Positions 1-9,370 of a stretch of 64,000 bases of DNA are shown here, piece after piece (position 1 is the stretch's first letter; every line of letters begins with the position of its first letter). The notes beneath the pieces were generated by a model. The model was given only the letters and a program-made list of their open reading frames with translations. It ran no database searches and had not been told where the DNA came from. Source of the stretch: Phocaeicola plebeius DSM 17135. Its GTDB lineage: Bacteria; Bacteroidota; Bacteroidia; Bacteroidales; Bacteroidaceae. The stretch is taken from assembly GCF_000187895.1 (NCBI RefSeq), contig NZ_DS990130.1:620001-684000 (forward strand), read 5' to 3'. Made by a program: the position numbers and the translations under genes.

Positions 1-1245
1 TCCTTTGAAATTGAAGGAACTAACTCGGCTGGCGACTTGGGAGCTGCCGCTTCCGTAGCTTATTCTCACCGGAACCTGTTCAAGGGGTCTGAAACCTTCA
101 CCTTTAAGTTGCGTGGAGCATACGAAGCCGTTACGGGCCTGGAAGGATATGCCAACAGCAACTACCTGGAATATGGAGTGGAAACCAGCTTGAGCTTTCC
201 GGAATTCATGTTTCCCTTCCTTTCGTCTGATTTCCGCCGTCGGAGCCGTGCTACTTCCGAGGTGACGATGAAATACAACTGGCAGATTCGCCCGGAGTTT
301 GAGCGTACGGTAGCTTCTGCGGCCTGGAGTTACCGTTGGGGAAAGCGGGGAGCGACCCATCGTTTCGATGTGTTCGACCTGAACTACATCTACATGCCCT
401 ATCGTTCGGAAACTTTCCGTGAATACCTGGACTATATGGACGAAAGAAACCCCTTGCTGCGCTATAGCTATGAAGATTTGTTCATCGTGCGTCTGGGGTA
501 TACGTATACTTACAACAGCTCGGGTGCTACCACACTGAAAACGTCGCAACGCAATTCTTACTCCATTCGTTTCAATATCGAAGAGTCGGGCAACCTGTTG
601 TATCTGTTTTCGCGGATGATTAACGGCCGTCCGAAAAACGGAGAAGCTTATCAGATGGCCAACATCAGCTTTGCACAGTATGTAAAGACAGATTTCGACT
701 ATGCCAAGAATTTTATGATTGACGACCGTAATGCCCTGGTGTTCCATGTGGGAGTGGGAGTGGCCGTGCCGTACGGAAACTCCAAGAGTCTTCCGTTTGA
801 AAAGCTTTATTTCTCCGGGGGTGCCAACAGTGTGCGTGGATGGAGCGTTCGTTCGTTGGGACCAGGCGGTTACCGTGGCGACAGCAACAGCCTGGATTAT
901 GTGAATCATACTGGTGACATCAAGCTCGACCTGAATTTGGAATATCGTACTCATTTGTTTTGGAAACTGAATGGTGCGGCATTTGTGGATGCCGGAAATG
1001 TGTGGACCATTCGTAACCGGGAAATGCAGCCCGAAGGACTCTTCAAGTTCAACCGTTTCTATAAGCAGCTGGCCGTGGCCTACGGATTAGGATTGCGTTT
1101 CGACCTGGACTTCCTGATTATCCGTTTCGACGGAGGTATGAAGGCCATCAATCCGATGTACACCGGGCGCGACCGTTATCCGATTATTTCTCCTGATTTC
1201 AAACGCGACTTTGCGTTTCATTTTGCAGTAGGTTATCCCTTTTAA
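1..1245 (+). CDS. Outer-membrane surface antigen, BamA/TamA (TamL-like) family, 3' part
   Basis: This frame is open from base 1, so the N-terminal part (signal and POTRA-like region) lies outside the window. What remains is about 414 residues of an Omp85 surface-antigen beta-barrel. It opens with a FEIEGTNSAGDLG segment, shows the FSGGANSVRGW motif of the barrel (VRGW is the conserved Omp85 loop-6 region, near 830-845), and ends in Phe (GYPF), as outer-membrane barrels do. Family members insert or export proteins at the outer membrane; in Bacteroidales the lipidated TamL form is a close match. I cannot tell BamA from TamL without the N-terminus, but TamL is more likely because BamA normally sits with its own neighbours (uppS, ompH), which are absent here. 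Confidence 0.85.
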   Translation, partial: SFEIEGTNSAGDLGAAASVAYSHRNLFKGSETFTFKLRGAYEAVTGLEGYANSNYLEYGVETSLSFPEFMFPFLSSDFRRRSRATSEVTMKYNWQIRPEFERTVASAAWSYRWGKRGATHRFDVFDLNYIYMPYRSETFREYLDYMDERNPLLRYSYEDLFIVRLGYTYTYNSSGATTLKTSQRNSYSIRFNIEESGNLLYLFSRMINGRPKNGEAYQMANISFAQYVKTDFDYAKNFMIDDRNALVFHVGVGVAVPYGNSKSLPFEKLYFSGGANSVRGWSVRSLGPGGYRGDSNSLDYVNHTGDIKLDLNLEYRTHLFWKLNGAAFVDAGNVWTIRNREMQPEGLFKFNRFYKQLAVAYGLGLRFDLDFLIIRFDGGMKAINPMYTGRDRYPIISPDFKRDFAFHFAVGYPF

Positions 1246-1261
1246 TATCATCTATTATTAT

Positions 1262-1498
1262 ATGGACAAGAATGTATATACCATTGAAGAAGTAGACCAG
1301 CTGAAAGCCTGGGCAGAGCAGACCGAGTTTCCGGCAGAGATGCAGCTGGACAAGGCTATCTATATACCCGATGTCAAAGAAACCGTATGCCGGTTAGTCA
1401 TGCAGGCCTACGTATGTTATGAGAATCCGCGCTTGCAGGGTTGTCTTCGTTTGCTGGAGCGTATCAAGGCACGGATAGAAGAAGAGAAAAGAAGCTAG
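1262..1498 (+). CDS. Small conserved protein, DUF6965-like
   Basis: A 78-residue, acidic, soluble protein with no signal peptide or membrane segment, starting 16 bases after the barrel gene, so it is probably its operon partner. The pattern (ELKAW-type opening, an ASP-rich middle, and a C-terminal helix with [14 protein letters not shown]) resembles the small DUF6965 proteins of Bacteroidales. I base that on memory of the family, not on a search. Function is unknown. The frame closes with TAG before the start of the phosphofructokinase gene. Confidence 0.6.
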   Translation: MDKNVYTIEEVDQLKAWAEQTEFPAEMQLDKAIYIPDVKETVCRLVMQAYVCYENPRLQGCLRLLERIKARIEEEKRS

Positions 1499-1602
1499 AT
1501 ACGGCTAAAATTGCCGGCTTTCTTTCATATTTGCAAAAAAAATACGAAATTTGCACAGCAATAATAAAGATTAATTCATACACCTTTATAAAAATAACAA
1601 TT

Positions 1603-3246
1603 ATGACAAAAAGTGCATTACAAATCGCAAGAGCTGCTTACCAGCCGAAATTGCCGAAAGCGTTGACTGGTGCTGTAGTAGCTAAGGAAGGCGAACCGAC
1701 TCAGTCTGTAGCCGATCAGGAAGAAATCAAGAAGCTGTTCCCGAACACATACGGCATGCCGTTGATCCAGTTCGTGGAAGGTGAAGCAAAAGAATTTGCT
1801 CCGATGAACGTCGGCGTAATCTTGTCTGGTGGACAGGCTCCTGGTGGCCACAACGTAATCTCAGGTTTGTTCGACGGTATCAAGAAACTGAATCCGGCTA
1901 ACAAACTGTACGGTTTTATCCTGGGTCCTGGCGGTTTGGTTGACCACAACTATATGGAACTGACAGCTGATATCATCGACGAATACCGTAACACCGGTGG
2001 TTTCGATATTATCGGTTCAGGACGTACCAAACTGGAAAAAGAAGAACAGTTCGAAAAAGGATACGAAATCCTGAAAGAACTGGGCATCAAGGCACTGGTA
2101 ATCATCGGTGGTGACGACTCTAACACTAACGCTTGCGTATTGGCTGAATACTATGCTGCCAAGAACTACGGCGTACAGGTAATCGGTTGTCCGAAGACTA
2201 TCGACGGTGACTTGAAGAACGACATGATTGAAACTTCATTCGGTTTCGATACTGCCTGCAAGACTTACTCAGAAGTTATCGGTAACATCGAACGCGACTG
2301 TAACTCAGCTCGTAAATACTGGCACTTCATCAAGTTGATGGGACGTTCTGCTTCTCACATCGCACTGGAATGTGCTTTGCAGACTCAGCCGAACATCTGT
2401 ATCATCTCAGAAGAAGTAGAAGCTAAGAACATGTCTTTGGATGACATCGTTACTTACATCGCTCAGGTAGTTGCCGACCGTGCTGCTGCCGGAAACAACT
2501 TCGGTACTGTATTGATTCCGGAAGGTTTGATTGAATTCATCCCTGCCATGAAGCGTCTGATTGCTGAATTGAACGACTTCCTGGCTGCTAACGGTGAAGA
2601 ATTCAACAGCATCAAGCGTTCTAAACAGCGCGAATACATCATCAGCAAGCTGTCTCCTGAAAACGCTGCTATCTATGCTTCTCTGCCGGAAGGCGTAGCT
2701 CGTCAGTTGTCACTCGACCGTGACCCGCACGGAAACGTACAGGTTTCTTTGATTGAAACTGAAAAGCTGTTGTCTGAAATGGTAGCTACTAAGCTGGCTG
2801 CATGGAAAGAAGAAGGCAAGTTCGTAGGTAAGTTTGCTGCTCAGCACCACTTCTTCGGTTACGAAGGACGTTGCGCTGCTCCTTCTAACTTCGATGCTGA
2901 CTACTGCTACTCATTGGGTTACACTGCATCTATGCTGATTGCTAACGGTAAGACTGGTTACATGTCTTCTGTACGTAACACTACAGCTCCTGCTGCAGAA
3001 TGGATTGCAGGTGGTGTGCCTATCACTATGATGATGAACATGGAACGTCGTCACGGTGAAATGAAACCGGTTATCCAGAAAGCACTGGTGAAACTGGATG
3101 GTGCTCCGTTCAAGGCATTCGCTGCCGTACGCGACACTTGGGCTAAGGAAACAGCTTACGTATATCCGGGTCCTATCCAGTACTTCGGTCCTACAGAAGT
3201 TTGCGACCAGCCTACTAAGACGCTGCAGTACGAACAGGCAAAATAA
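1603..3246 (+). CDS. pfp: Diphosphate--fructose-6-phosphate 1-phosphotransferase (PPi-PFK)
   Basis: 547 residues, the long PFK form. It phosphorylates fructose 6-phosphate with pyrophosphate instead of ATP, a reversible glycolytic step in the cytosol. The diagnostic residues are present: GGDD at 169-172 (the second Asp replaces the Gly of ATP enzymes and blocks ATP use) and PKTIDGD at 197-203. The glycine-rich [12 protein letters not shown] near 73-84 forms part of the active site. The start at 1603 ([10 protein letters not shown]) is chosen over upstream codons because the sequence before it is AT-rich leader and overlaps the preceding gene. Codon use is strongly biased, as expected of a highly expressed gene. 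A hairpin terminator follows at 3296. Confidence 0.95.
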   Translation: MTKSALQIARAAYQPKLPKALTGAVVAKEGEPTQSVADQEEIKKLFPNTYGMPLIQFVEGEAKEFAPMNVGVILSGGQAPGGHNVISGLFDGIKKLNPANKLYGFILGPGGLVDHNYMELTADIIDEYRNTGGFDIIGSGRTKLEKEEQFEKGYEILKELGIKALVIIGGDDSNTNACVLAEYYAAKNYGVQVIGCPKTIDGDLKNDMIETSFGFDTACKTYSEVIGNIERDCNSARKYWHFIKLMGRSASHIALECALQTQPNICIISEEVEAKNMSLDDIVTYIAQVVADRAAAGNNFGTVLIPEGLIEFIPAMKRLIAELNDFLAANGEEFNSIKRSKQREYIISKLSPENAAIYASLPEGVARQLSLDRDPHGNVQVSLIETEKLLSEMVATKLAAWKEEGKFVGKFAAQHHFFGYEGRCAAPSNFDADYCYSLGYTASMLIANGKTGYMSSVRNTTAPAAEWIAGGVPITMMMNMERRHGEMKPVIQKALVKLDGAPFKAFAAVRDTWAKETAYVYPGPIQYFGPTEVCDQPTKTLQYEQAK

Positions 3247-3295
3247 TTTGATTCCTGAATTCCCGGAAGTGAACTTTCTATAGGAAAATTAATTT

Positions 3296-3338
3296 AGCGA
3301 AGAATCAGGCCGACCGAAAGAGGGCCGGATTCTTCGCT
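3296..3338 (+). terminator. Hairpin terminator after pfp
   Basis: An 11-base perfect inverted repeat (AGCGAAGAATC, 3296-3306, and its complement 3328-3338) encloses an inner GGCC/GGCC pairing. The T-run after it is short (ATTTGTTG), so the terminator may be leaky. Confidence 0.65.
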
Positions 3339-3407
3339 ATTTGTTGAAACAAGCTCAACCGGTTCTGCCGGTACATCTGTTGAAATTTTCTATAAACCTT
3401 ATTTGAG

Positions 3408-4322
3408 ATGACAAAGAAATCACCCATTCTCGCGGTGAACGAGCCCGTGAAAAAAACAACCCGCAAGCGTCCTGCGCCCCGAAAAGCGACAGGCAGTAAG
3501 AAGACCGCTTCCGGAAAAACGTCGGGCAGGAATTCCAAAGGGAAGAAAACCATCCGTCGCTGGCAGATGCCCTCGTGGTGTTACTATCTGCTGCTCGGTT
3601 TCATTGGAGCCTGTTTTGTCATCTGTTTTTACTATTTCTTTATTCGTCCGTACGCCTACCGCTGGAAACCCTGCTATGGCATGAAAGCATACGGAGTATG
3701 TCTGCCATACGGATTTGAGGTGCACGGTTTCGACGTATCCCACCATCAGGGACAGATAGACTGGAACGAACTGCAGAAAACCCAGACAGCTCCTTTCCCT
3801 GTACGTTTCGTATTTATGAAAGCTTCCGAGGGAGGTGATTTCAGCGATACAGCCTTTATCCATAATTTCGATGAGGCCCGCAAGCACGGATTTATCCGCG
3901 GAGCCTATCATTTTTACAATCCCAAGACAGACGCTTCCCGCCAGGCCGATTTCTTTATCCGCTCCGTGAAACTGGAATCGGGCGACCTGCCTCCGGTGCT
4001 CGACATCGAGGTGAGGGGAGAAGATGAGAAAAAGCTTCGCCGCGACTTGAAAGTCTGGTTGGATAAAATCGAAAACTATTATCGCGTAAAACCGATTCTC
4101 TATACCTCTTACAAATTTAAGACCCGTTACCTGAACGATTCCGTTTTCAACTCTTATCCGTACTGGATAGCCCATTATTATGCCGACTCGGTGGAATACA
4201 AAGGGCAGTGGCGTTTCTGGCAGCATACCGATGTGGGACGTTTGCCGGGCATCCGTGAGGATGTGGACCTGAATGTGTTCAACGGCACGCTGGATGAGCT
4301 GAAGCGCATGACGATACCCTGA
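3408..4322 (+). CDS. Membrane-anchored GH25 lysozyme-like hydrolase
   Basis: 304 residues. The first 50 are rich in Lys, Arg and Ser with no hydrophobic stretch. A single membrane helix follows at about 57-79, and the rest is a glycoside hydrolase family 25 domain. FDVSHHQGQIDW carries the first catalytic-site Asp and VLDIEV the DxE pair, so the active site looks intact. GH25 enzymes cut the MurNAc-GlcNAc bond of peptidoglycan. The topology (cytosolic basic tail, helix, periplasmic catalytic domain) suggests a wall-remodelling enzyme held in the inner membrane, not a secreted toxin. It stands alone, between two terminators. Confidence 0.85.
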   Translation: MTKKSPILAVNEPVKKTTRKRPAPRKATGSKKTASGKTSGRNSKGKKTIRRWQMPSWCYYLLLGFIGACFVICFYYFFIRPYAYRWKPCYGMKAYGVCLPYGFEVHGFDVSHHQGQIDWNELQKTQTAPFPVRFVFMKASEGGDFSDTAFIHNFDEARKHGFIRGAYHFYNPKTDASRQADFFIRSVKLESGDLPPVLDIEVRGEDEKKLRRDLKVWLDKIENYYRVKPILYTSYKFKTRYLNDSVFNSYPYWIAHYYADSVEYKGQWRFWQHTDVGRLPGIREDVDLNVFNGTLDELKRMTIP

Positions 4323-4355
4323 TTCAGAAAAAATTCTTACCATACAGACAAACAA

Positions 4356-4407
4356 AAACCCTCCGCAGGTATCCTTTTGAGGAAATCCCTGCGGAGGGTT
4401 TGTTTTT
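4356..4407. terminator. Bidirectional terminator between GH25 gene and clpB
   Basis: AAACCCTCCGCAGG (4356-4369) pairs with CCTGCGGAGGGTTT (4388-4401). A-rich sequence lies on the left side and TGTTTTTAT on the right, so the hairpin can end transcription from both convergent genes. Confidence 0.85.
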
Positions 4408-4435
4408 ATATAGAAGATAGGGAAACCCCGCTGAC

Positions 4436-7024
4436 TTAGTTGCGGAACTTCAATGCATCTCCTTCGCGTTCTACGATGATCGGTTTTTCGCGGTTCACTT
4501 CCTGTGACAGAAGCTTCTTTGACAAATCGTTCAGCAAGTAGCGCTGGATGGCACGTTTCACCGGACGTGCACCGAATTCAGGATCGTAACCGGCAGTAGC
4601 CAGGAAGTCTACAGCAGCATCTGTCATCTGCAAAGTCACTCCGTTGCCTTCCAGCATCTTCCGGATACCGTTGATTTGCAGGCGTACAATCTGTTCGATT
4701 TGCGGCTTGTTCAGCGGCTGGAACATGATGGTCTCGTCAATACGGTTCAGGAATTCCGGACGGATGGTCTTCTTCAGCATGTTCATCACCTCTTTCTTGG
4801 TCTCTTCTACAATCTGGTCGTGGTTCTGGTCGTTAATCTTCTCGAACTGACTCTGAATGTAGGCACTTCCCAGGTTAGAAGTCATGATGATGATGGTGTT
4901 CTTGAAGTTCACCGTACGTCCCTTGTTGTCGGTCAGACGTCCGTCGTCCAGTACCTGCAACAAGATGTTGAACACATCCGGATGAGCCTTCTCGATTTCA
5001 TCGAACAGCACCACAGAGTACGGTTTCCGGCGCACGGCTTCGGTCAGCTGACCACCTTCATCGTAGCCTACGTATCCCGGAGGCGCACCAATCAGACGTG
5101 ACACGGTATGCTTCTCCTGATACTCACTCATGTCGATACGCGTCATCAGCGATTCATCGTCGAACAGGTATTCTGCCAGTGCCTTGGCCAGCTCGGTCTT
5201 ACCCACACCCGTCGTACCCAGGAAGATGAACGAACCAATCGGACGTTTCGGGTCTTGCAGTCCGGCACGGCTACGGCGTACGGCATCGGCCACGGCTTCG
5301 ATGGCTTCGTCCTGTCCGATAACCCGCTTGTGCAGCTCATCTTCCAGGTGAAGCAGCTTCTCTCTTTCGCTTTGCAGCATCTTGCTTACCGGTATGCCCG
5401 TCCAGCGGGAAACTACGTCGGCGATGTCTTCAGCCGTTACCTCTTCCTTAATCAAGGCACTGTCACCCTGCTTCTTCTTCAGGTCTTCCTGGATAGACTT
5501 GATTTCATTCTCCAGTGCCTGAAGCTTTCCGTAGCGGATTTCAGCCACCCGTCCGTAATCACCTTCACGTTCTGCCTTGTCGGCTTCGAACTTCAGTTGT
5601 TCGATTTCCTTCTTGTTCTGCTGAATCTTGTTCACCAGTTCTTTCTCACTCTGCCATTTAGCCTTGTAAGAAGTTTCCTGTTCCTTCAGTTCTGCAATCT
5701 CCTTGTTCAGTTGAGCCAGTTTAGCCTCGTCCTTTTCACGCTTGATAGCCTCACGCTCAATTTCGAGCTGCTTCAACCGACGTTCGATTTCATCCAGTTC
5801 TTCCGGAAGCGAATCACGCTCCATACGCAGTTTGGCAGCCGCTTCATCCATCAGGTCGATGGCCTTATCCGGCAAGAAACGGTCGGAAATGTAACGGTTG
5901 CTCAGTTCCACTGCCGCGATGATGGCTTCGTCTTTGATACGCACCTGATGGTGGTTCTCGTAGCGCTCCTTCAGTCCACGCAAGATGGAGATAGAGCTGG
6001 CCGTATCCGGTTCGTCTACCATGACCGTCTGGAAACGACGTTCCAATGCCTTATCCTTTTCGAAATACTTTTGGTATTCATCGAGGGTAGTGGCACCGAT
6101 GCTCCGCAATTCACCACGGGCCAGGGCCGGTTTCAGAATGTTGGCGGCATCCATGGCACCTTCCCCTTTTCCGGCACCCACCAGCGTGTGGATTTCATCG
6201 ATAAAGAGGATGATGTTTCCGTCGGACTTCGTCACTTCGTTGATAACCGATTTCAGACGTTCCTCAAATTCACCTTTGTATTTGGCACCTGCAACCAGCG
6301 CACCCATATCCAGTGAGAACAGCTGCTTGTTCTTCAAGTTCTCCGGCACATCTCCACGCAGGATTCGCTGTGCCAGTCCCTCTACGATGGCCGTCTTACC
6401 CGTACCCGGTTCACCAATCAGAATCGGGTTGTTCTTCGTACGTCGGCTCAGAATCTGCAATACCCGTCGGATTTCCTCGTCACGGCCGATAACCGGGTCA
6501 AGTTTTCCGCTTCGTGCAGCTTCAATCAGGTTGATGGCATATTTGTTTAATGACTGATAGGTATCTTCGCTCGACTGTGAGGTGACTTTCTGTCCCTGAC
6601 GCAGTTCCTGAATGGCAGCCCGCAGTTCCTTGTCGGTAAGGCCCGCATCTTTCAGGATGGTGGCCACCGTACTTTTCACGTTCAGCAGTGCCAGCAGCAA
6701 GGCTTCCAGTGACACATATTCATCACCCAGTTCCTTAGATACTTCCACGGCTTTCTGCAATACCTCGTTGGCGCTCCGGCTCAGGTAAGCTTCCCCACCT
6801 GAAACTTTCGGCAGTGAGGCGATTTGCCGGTCGAGTACGGTTTCTATCTGCTGGCCGTTTATGCCGAGTTTCTGGAAAATGAAGTTCGTTACATTTTCGC
6901 CCACCTTCAGCAAACCTGCCATCAAATGTTCCGGCTCGATGGCCTGCTGTCCGCGGCTCTGTACCAGGTTTACCGCTTCCTGCACTGCCTCTTGCGATTT
7001 GATTGTAAAGTTGTTAAAGTTCAT
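4436..7024 (-). CDS. clpB: ATP-dependent chaperone ClpB
   Basis: 862 residues, the usual ClpB length. ClpB is a hexameric disaggregase that pulls proteins out of aggregates together with DnaK. The N-terminal Clp repeat domain ([12 protein letters not shown], from residue 6) is followed by AAA+ module 1 with Walker [10 protein letters not shown] and Walker [11 protein letters not shown] long coiled-coil middle domain comes next ([16 protein letters not shown] and onwards), then AAA+ module 2 with Walker [10 protein letters not shown] and [11 protein letters not shown]. The start is supported by an unusually good Shine-Dalgarno, AAAGGAG on the minus strand at 7032-7038. It is single-gene and ends at a bidirectional terminator. 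I saw no clear housekeeping -7 element upstream, so a heat-shock form of control is possible. Confidence 0.97.
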   Translation of the reverse strand: MNFNNFTIKSQEAVQEAVNLVQSRGQQAIEPEHLMAGLLKVGENVTNFIFQKLGINGQQIETVLDRQIASLPKVSGGEAYLSRSANEVLQKAVEVSKELGDEYVSLEALLLALLNVKSTVATILKDAGLTDKELRAAIQELRQGQKVTSQSSEDTYQSLNKYAINLIEAARSGKLDPVIGRDEEIRRVLQILSRRTKNNPILIGEPGTGKTAIVEGLAQRILRGDVPENLKNKQLFSLDMGALVAGAKYKGEFEERLKSVINEVTKSDGNIILFIDEIHTLVGAGKGEGAMDAANILKPALARGELRSIGATTLDEYQKYFEKDKALERRFQTVMVDEPDTASSISILRGLKERYENHHQVRIKDEAIIAAVELSNRYISDRFLPDKAIDLMDEAAAKLRMERDSLPEELDEIERRLKQLEIEREAIKREKDEAKLAQLNKEIAELKEQETSYKAKWQSEKELVNKIQQNKKEIEQLKFEADKAEREGDYGRVAEIRYGKLQALENEIKSIQEDLKKKQGDSALIKEEVTAEDIADVVSRWTGIPVSKMLQSEREKLLHLEDELHKRVIGQDEAIEAVADAVRRSRAGLQDPKRPIGSFIFLGTTGVGKTELAKALAEYLFDDESLMTRIDMSEYQEKHTVSRLIGAPPGYVGYDEGGQLTEAVRRKPYSVVLFDEIEKAHPDVFNILLQVLDDGRLTDNKGRTVNFKNTIIIMTSNLGSAYIQSQFEKINDQNHDQIVEETKKEVMNMLKKTIRPEFLNRIDETIMFQPLNKPQIEQIVRLQINGIRKMLEGNGVTLQMTDAAVDFLATAGYDPEFGARPVKRAIQRYLLNDLSKKLLSQEVNREKPIIVEREGDALKFRN

Positions 7025-7031
7025 AAATGGT

Positions 7032-7038
7032 CTCCTTT
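7032..7038 (-). promoter_or_regulatory. Strong ribosome binding site of clpB
   Basis: AAAGGAG lies 7 bases upstream of the ATG. Bacteroidales genes usually have AT-rich leaders with little Shine-Dalgarno character, so this full match is notable and fixes the start. Confidence 0.6.
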
Positions 7039-7384
7039 CTCGTTATTAGTTGTGGTTTCTTATTATTTTCACTTTTTACGCTTAGTGTTATTCAAATTCT
7101 TTGCCAGCGTCTGCCGGAGACGAAAACCTGACGATTTGTCACTTGACTGCGCTTTTATACTGAAAATCTGTCATTTATGGCTCGCTTTTTGTCAGTCGGT
7201 CCTGGCGTAAGTACATTGCGTTTGAAACGTCAAAGAGTTTTTCCTGAAACGCAAGTACGTTTTACTTCAAACGCCTTTACATTTTACTTGAAACGCACTT
7301 GCGTTTACGGATGAATGTACTTGTGTTTTTTCCGGGGGAGAAAAAAGCCTTCCTGAAAGGGAGCGGATTGTGGTTGAAATTTTC

Positions 7385-7393
7385 TATCTTTGC
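7385..7393 (+). promoter_or_regulatory. Promoter -7 element before the AAA-ATPase-like fragment
   Basis: TATCTTTGC matches the Bacteroidetes -7 consensus TAnnTTTG(C/T). No well-spaced TTG -33 element is present; the nearest ones are too close. Confidence 0.45.
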
Positions 7394-7432
7394 TTCAGAT
7401 ATCATCTATAATGTCAATTTATTATTTTATTT

Positions 7433-7813
7433 ATGAAATACCCAACCGGAATACAGAGCTTTGATCGCATCATCGAAGACGGTTATGTATATGTAGACAA
7501 GATGGATATGGTTTATTCGATTGCCAAGGACGGTTCTATTTACTTTCTGAGCCGTCCGCGAGGTTTCGGGAAGAGTTTGTTGGTTTCTACGCTGAAGAAC
7601 TATTTTTTTAGGGCGCAAGGAGCTTTCAGAGGCCTGAAGGTTGACAGCCTGGAGAAGGAATGCACGGTGTATCTGGTATTTCACATGGATTTCAATGGGG
7701 GCGAATATATCTGTCCCGGCTCATTGAGGGATGCCATTGCAAGTTATATGTCTGGCTTTTTAGCATGCTATTCATGGGTAAATAATGTAGGTCTATTAGC
7801 TGGAGGACGGTAA
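7433..7813 (+). pseudogene. AAA-ATPase-like/PD-(D/E)XK family protein, truncated
   Basis: 126 residues that match only the beginning of the AAA-ATPase-like proteins abundant in Bacteroidales (normally over 500 residues, with a C-terminal PD-(D/E)XK nuclease domain). The opening PTGIQSFDRIIEDG, the YVDKM motif and the phosphate-binding RPRGFGKSLL are intact. The homology appears to stop near residue 110 (IASYMSGF). The last 15 or so residues look like read-through into unrelated sequence before a stop. No remnant of the rest is visible in the 40 bases before the next gene, so the 3' part is deleted, not frameshifted. The gene keeps a promoter and leader. Confidence 0.7.
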
Positions 7814-7852
7814 ACTGGAGAAACAAGTATAAATAGAAACACATTAACTAAT

Positions 7853-8434
7853 ATGGAAAAGAAAATACCCTTTGCTTCTGATGTAATTTTAATTGATGCA
7901 GTTTTCCTTGACCGTGTGGGTAAGGATATGGCGGCACATTTTGCACCGTTGGTTGGGCGCGAACTGCCTAAGGCTGATCTGGCCGTGTTGCTGGAGTGTC
8001 TGGCTTTGGATGCCGGAATTGAGCCGGGAAAGAATGAGATACAGGTAATTTTTGTGTATGATGCGGAGCATAGCCGGATGAATTTCTGCCTTCCTTCCGA
8101 TTTGGAAAAGGAAGTTCACGGCATGGCATTCCAGAGTCGTCTGGGTGAGTTTGCGCTTTATGCTTTCCAGCCTTCGGATATGGCTCGCCGGGAGGACTTG
8201 TTTACGGAATCATTGCAACTGCTGACCGAATCGAAAGATGCACGCCGAATCATGCTGGTGCCCGATGAAGGGGAATATGGAGAAGCTGTGGAGCGGCTGG
8301 CGGCAAAGATAAAGGGAAAAGATGGTGTGACGGTGTTCGGCATGAATCCTCCGGCACACGATTATGAATATTCTTTTGAAATGTTGGGATTTGCCATTCT
8401 TCAGTCGTTGGGCATCCGGGCAGAGGAACTTTAA
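7853..8434 (+). CDS. Uncharacterised conserved protein beside a LysR gene
   Basis: 193 residues, acidic, soluble, without signal peptide or membrane helices. I do not recognise a characterised domain. It may belong to DUF6621, a Bacteroidales family I associate with this gene order, but that is from memory. Secondary-structure impression: alternating strands and helices (VILIDAVFLDRV, IQVIFVYDA, RIMLVPDEGEYG, VTVFGMNPP), an alpha/beta fold. It ends 12 bases before the LysR start, so the two are probably co-transcribed. Confidence 0.7.
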   Translation: MEKKIPFASDVILIDAVFLDRVGKDMAAHFAPLVGRELPKADLAVLLECLALDAGIEPGKNEIQVIFVYDAEHSRMNFCLPSDLEKEVHGMAFQSRLGEFALYAFQPSDMARREDLFTESLQLLTESKDARRIMLVPDEGEYGEAVERLAAKIKGKDGVTVFGMNPPAHDYEYSFEMLGFAILQSLGIRAEEL

Positions 8435-8446
8435 TTTTGTGGAGGT

Positions 8447-9343
8447 ATGTCTGATTTCCGTTTGAAAGCGTTCTATAGTGTGGCACGAAACCTTAGTTTT
8501 ACCAAGGCTTCGCAGGAATTGTTTGTGAGCCAGCCGGCAGTGACCAAGCATGTACGGGAGCTGGAGAGTCTCTACGGGGTGCGCCTGTTCGACCGGAAGG
8601 GGAATTCCATTTCGCTCACGGAGGCGGGGAAGTTGCTGATGGAGCACTGCGAACGGATTTTGGACGATTACCGCAAGCTGGAGTACGACATGCACCAGTT
8701 GAACAATGAGTATGCGGGAGAGTTACGGTTAGGGGCAAGTACGACAATCTCACAGTATGTGCTTCCGCCTGTGCTGGCTGCTTTCACGGAGCGTTATCCC
8801 AAGATGAGTGTGTCATTGATGGACACCAATTCGCGCAATGTGGAGAAGGCTTTGCAGGAGCATACCATTGACGTGGGTATGGTGGAGGGAGTGTTCCGTC
8901 TGCCCAGCCTGCGCTACGACCCGTTCTTGTGCGATGAGCTGGTGCCGGTGGTTTGTCCGCGCGGTCGCTGGGCCGGAAAGGAGGAACTGACGCTGGAGGA
9001 GTTTGTCAGTGTGCCGCTGGTGCTTCGTGAGCGGGGTTCCGGCACGCTGGATGCCATTGAGATGGTATTGGCAGAGCAGGGATTGAAGCTTTCTTCGCTG
9101 AACGTGCGGATGCACTTAGGCAGTACGGAAGGTATCAAGTCGTTCTTGCGGTGCAGCAACTGTATGGGCATCGTGTCAATCTGTGCCTTAGAGAGGGAAC
9201 TGAAGGAAGGAGACTTTCAGGTGATTGACATTGAGGGCTTGCAGTTCAAGCGGCATTTCTGTTTTGTATCGGCTCAGGGACAGGAGTCGGATACGGTATT
9301 GAATTTTATGCGTTTTGTCCGGCACTTCCTTTCTGGAAAGTAA
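8447..9343 (+). CDS. LysR-family transcriptional regulator
   Basis: 298 residues, the standard LysR length. The N-terminal winged helix-turn-helix (about 3-62) contains LSFTKASQELFVSQPAVTKH, the classical LysR recognition region. The rest is a two-lobed ligand-binding domain. GGAGG lies just before the ATG. The regulator may act on the small gene in front of it or on another locus. It is convergent with, not divergent from, the permease gene, so it is not an obvious regulator of the cell-wall trio. Ligand unknown. Its final codons lie inside a terminator hairpin. Confidence 0.9.
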   Translation: MSDFRLKAFYSVARNLSFTKASQELFVSQPAVTKHVRELESLYGVRLFDRKGNSISLTEAGKLLMEHCERILDDYRKLEYDMHQLNNEYAGELRLGASTTISQYVLPPVLAAFTERYPKMSVSLMDTNSRNVEKALQEHTIDVGMVEGVFRLPSLRYDPFLCDELVPVVCPRGRWAGKEELTLEEFVSVPLVLRERGSGTLDAIEMVLAEQGLKLSSLNVRMHLGSTEGIKSFLRCSNCMGIVSICALERELKEGDFQVIDIEGLQFKRHFCFVSAQGQESDTVLNFMRFVRHFLSGK

Positions 9344-9370
9344 AGGCCGGACAAAACGTCTCTTTTTATT
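9311..9370. terminator. Terminator overlapping the 3' end of the LysR gene
   Basis: CGTTTTGTCCGGC (9311-9323) is a perfect 13-base inverted match to GCCGGACAAAACG (9346-9358), followed by TCTCTTTTTATT. The left arm is within coding sequence. It serves the plus-strand gene and may also stop the convergent minus-strand trio. Confidence 0.75.

Larger units (their letters stand above)
7025..7432. repeat. 408-base gap with AAACG(C/T)-type short repeats
   Basis: I see no gene here. The clpB leader occupies the left end and a promoter the right end. From 7213 to 7327 the sequence is built from variations on AAACGCAAGTACGTTTTACTT. AAACGCAAGT (7248-7257) is an exact inverted copy of ACTTGCGTTT (7298-7307), and GCGTTTGAAACGT (7218 onwards) and TTCAAACGCC give further copies in both directions. 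The block could fold into a long hairpin. A related block with ACGTTTC motifs lies at 53748-53860. Confidence 0.55.

Noticed and set aside
1441..1602. Upstream in-frame extension of the PPi-phosphofructokinase
   Set aside because: It overlaps the preceding gene and is AT-rich leader sequence; the family starts at [10 protein letters not shown].
3420..4355. A 311-codon open frame opposite the GH25 gene
   Set aside because: The plus-strand frame encodes a complete GH25 active site; the reverse frame has no recognisable features and runs through the terminator.
5108..6316. A 402-codon open frame on the plus strand, opposite clpB
   Set aside because: It is the mirror of highly conserved ClpB coding sequence, and its translation is Phe/Leu/Arg-rich without any domain.
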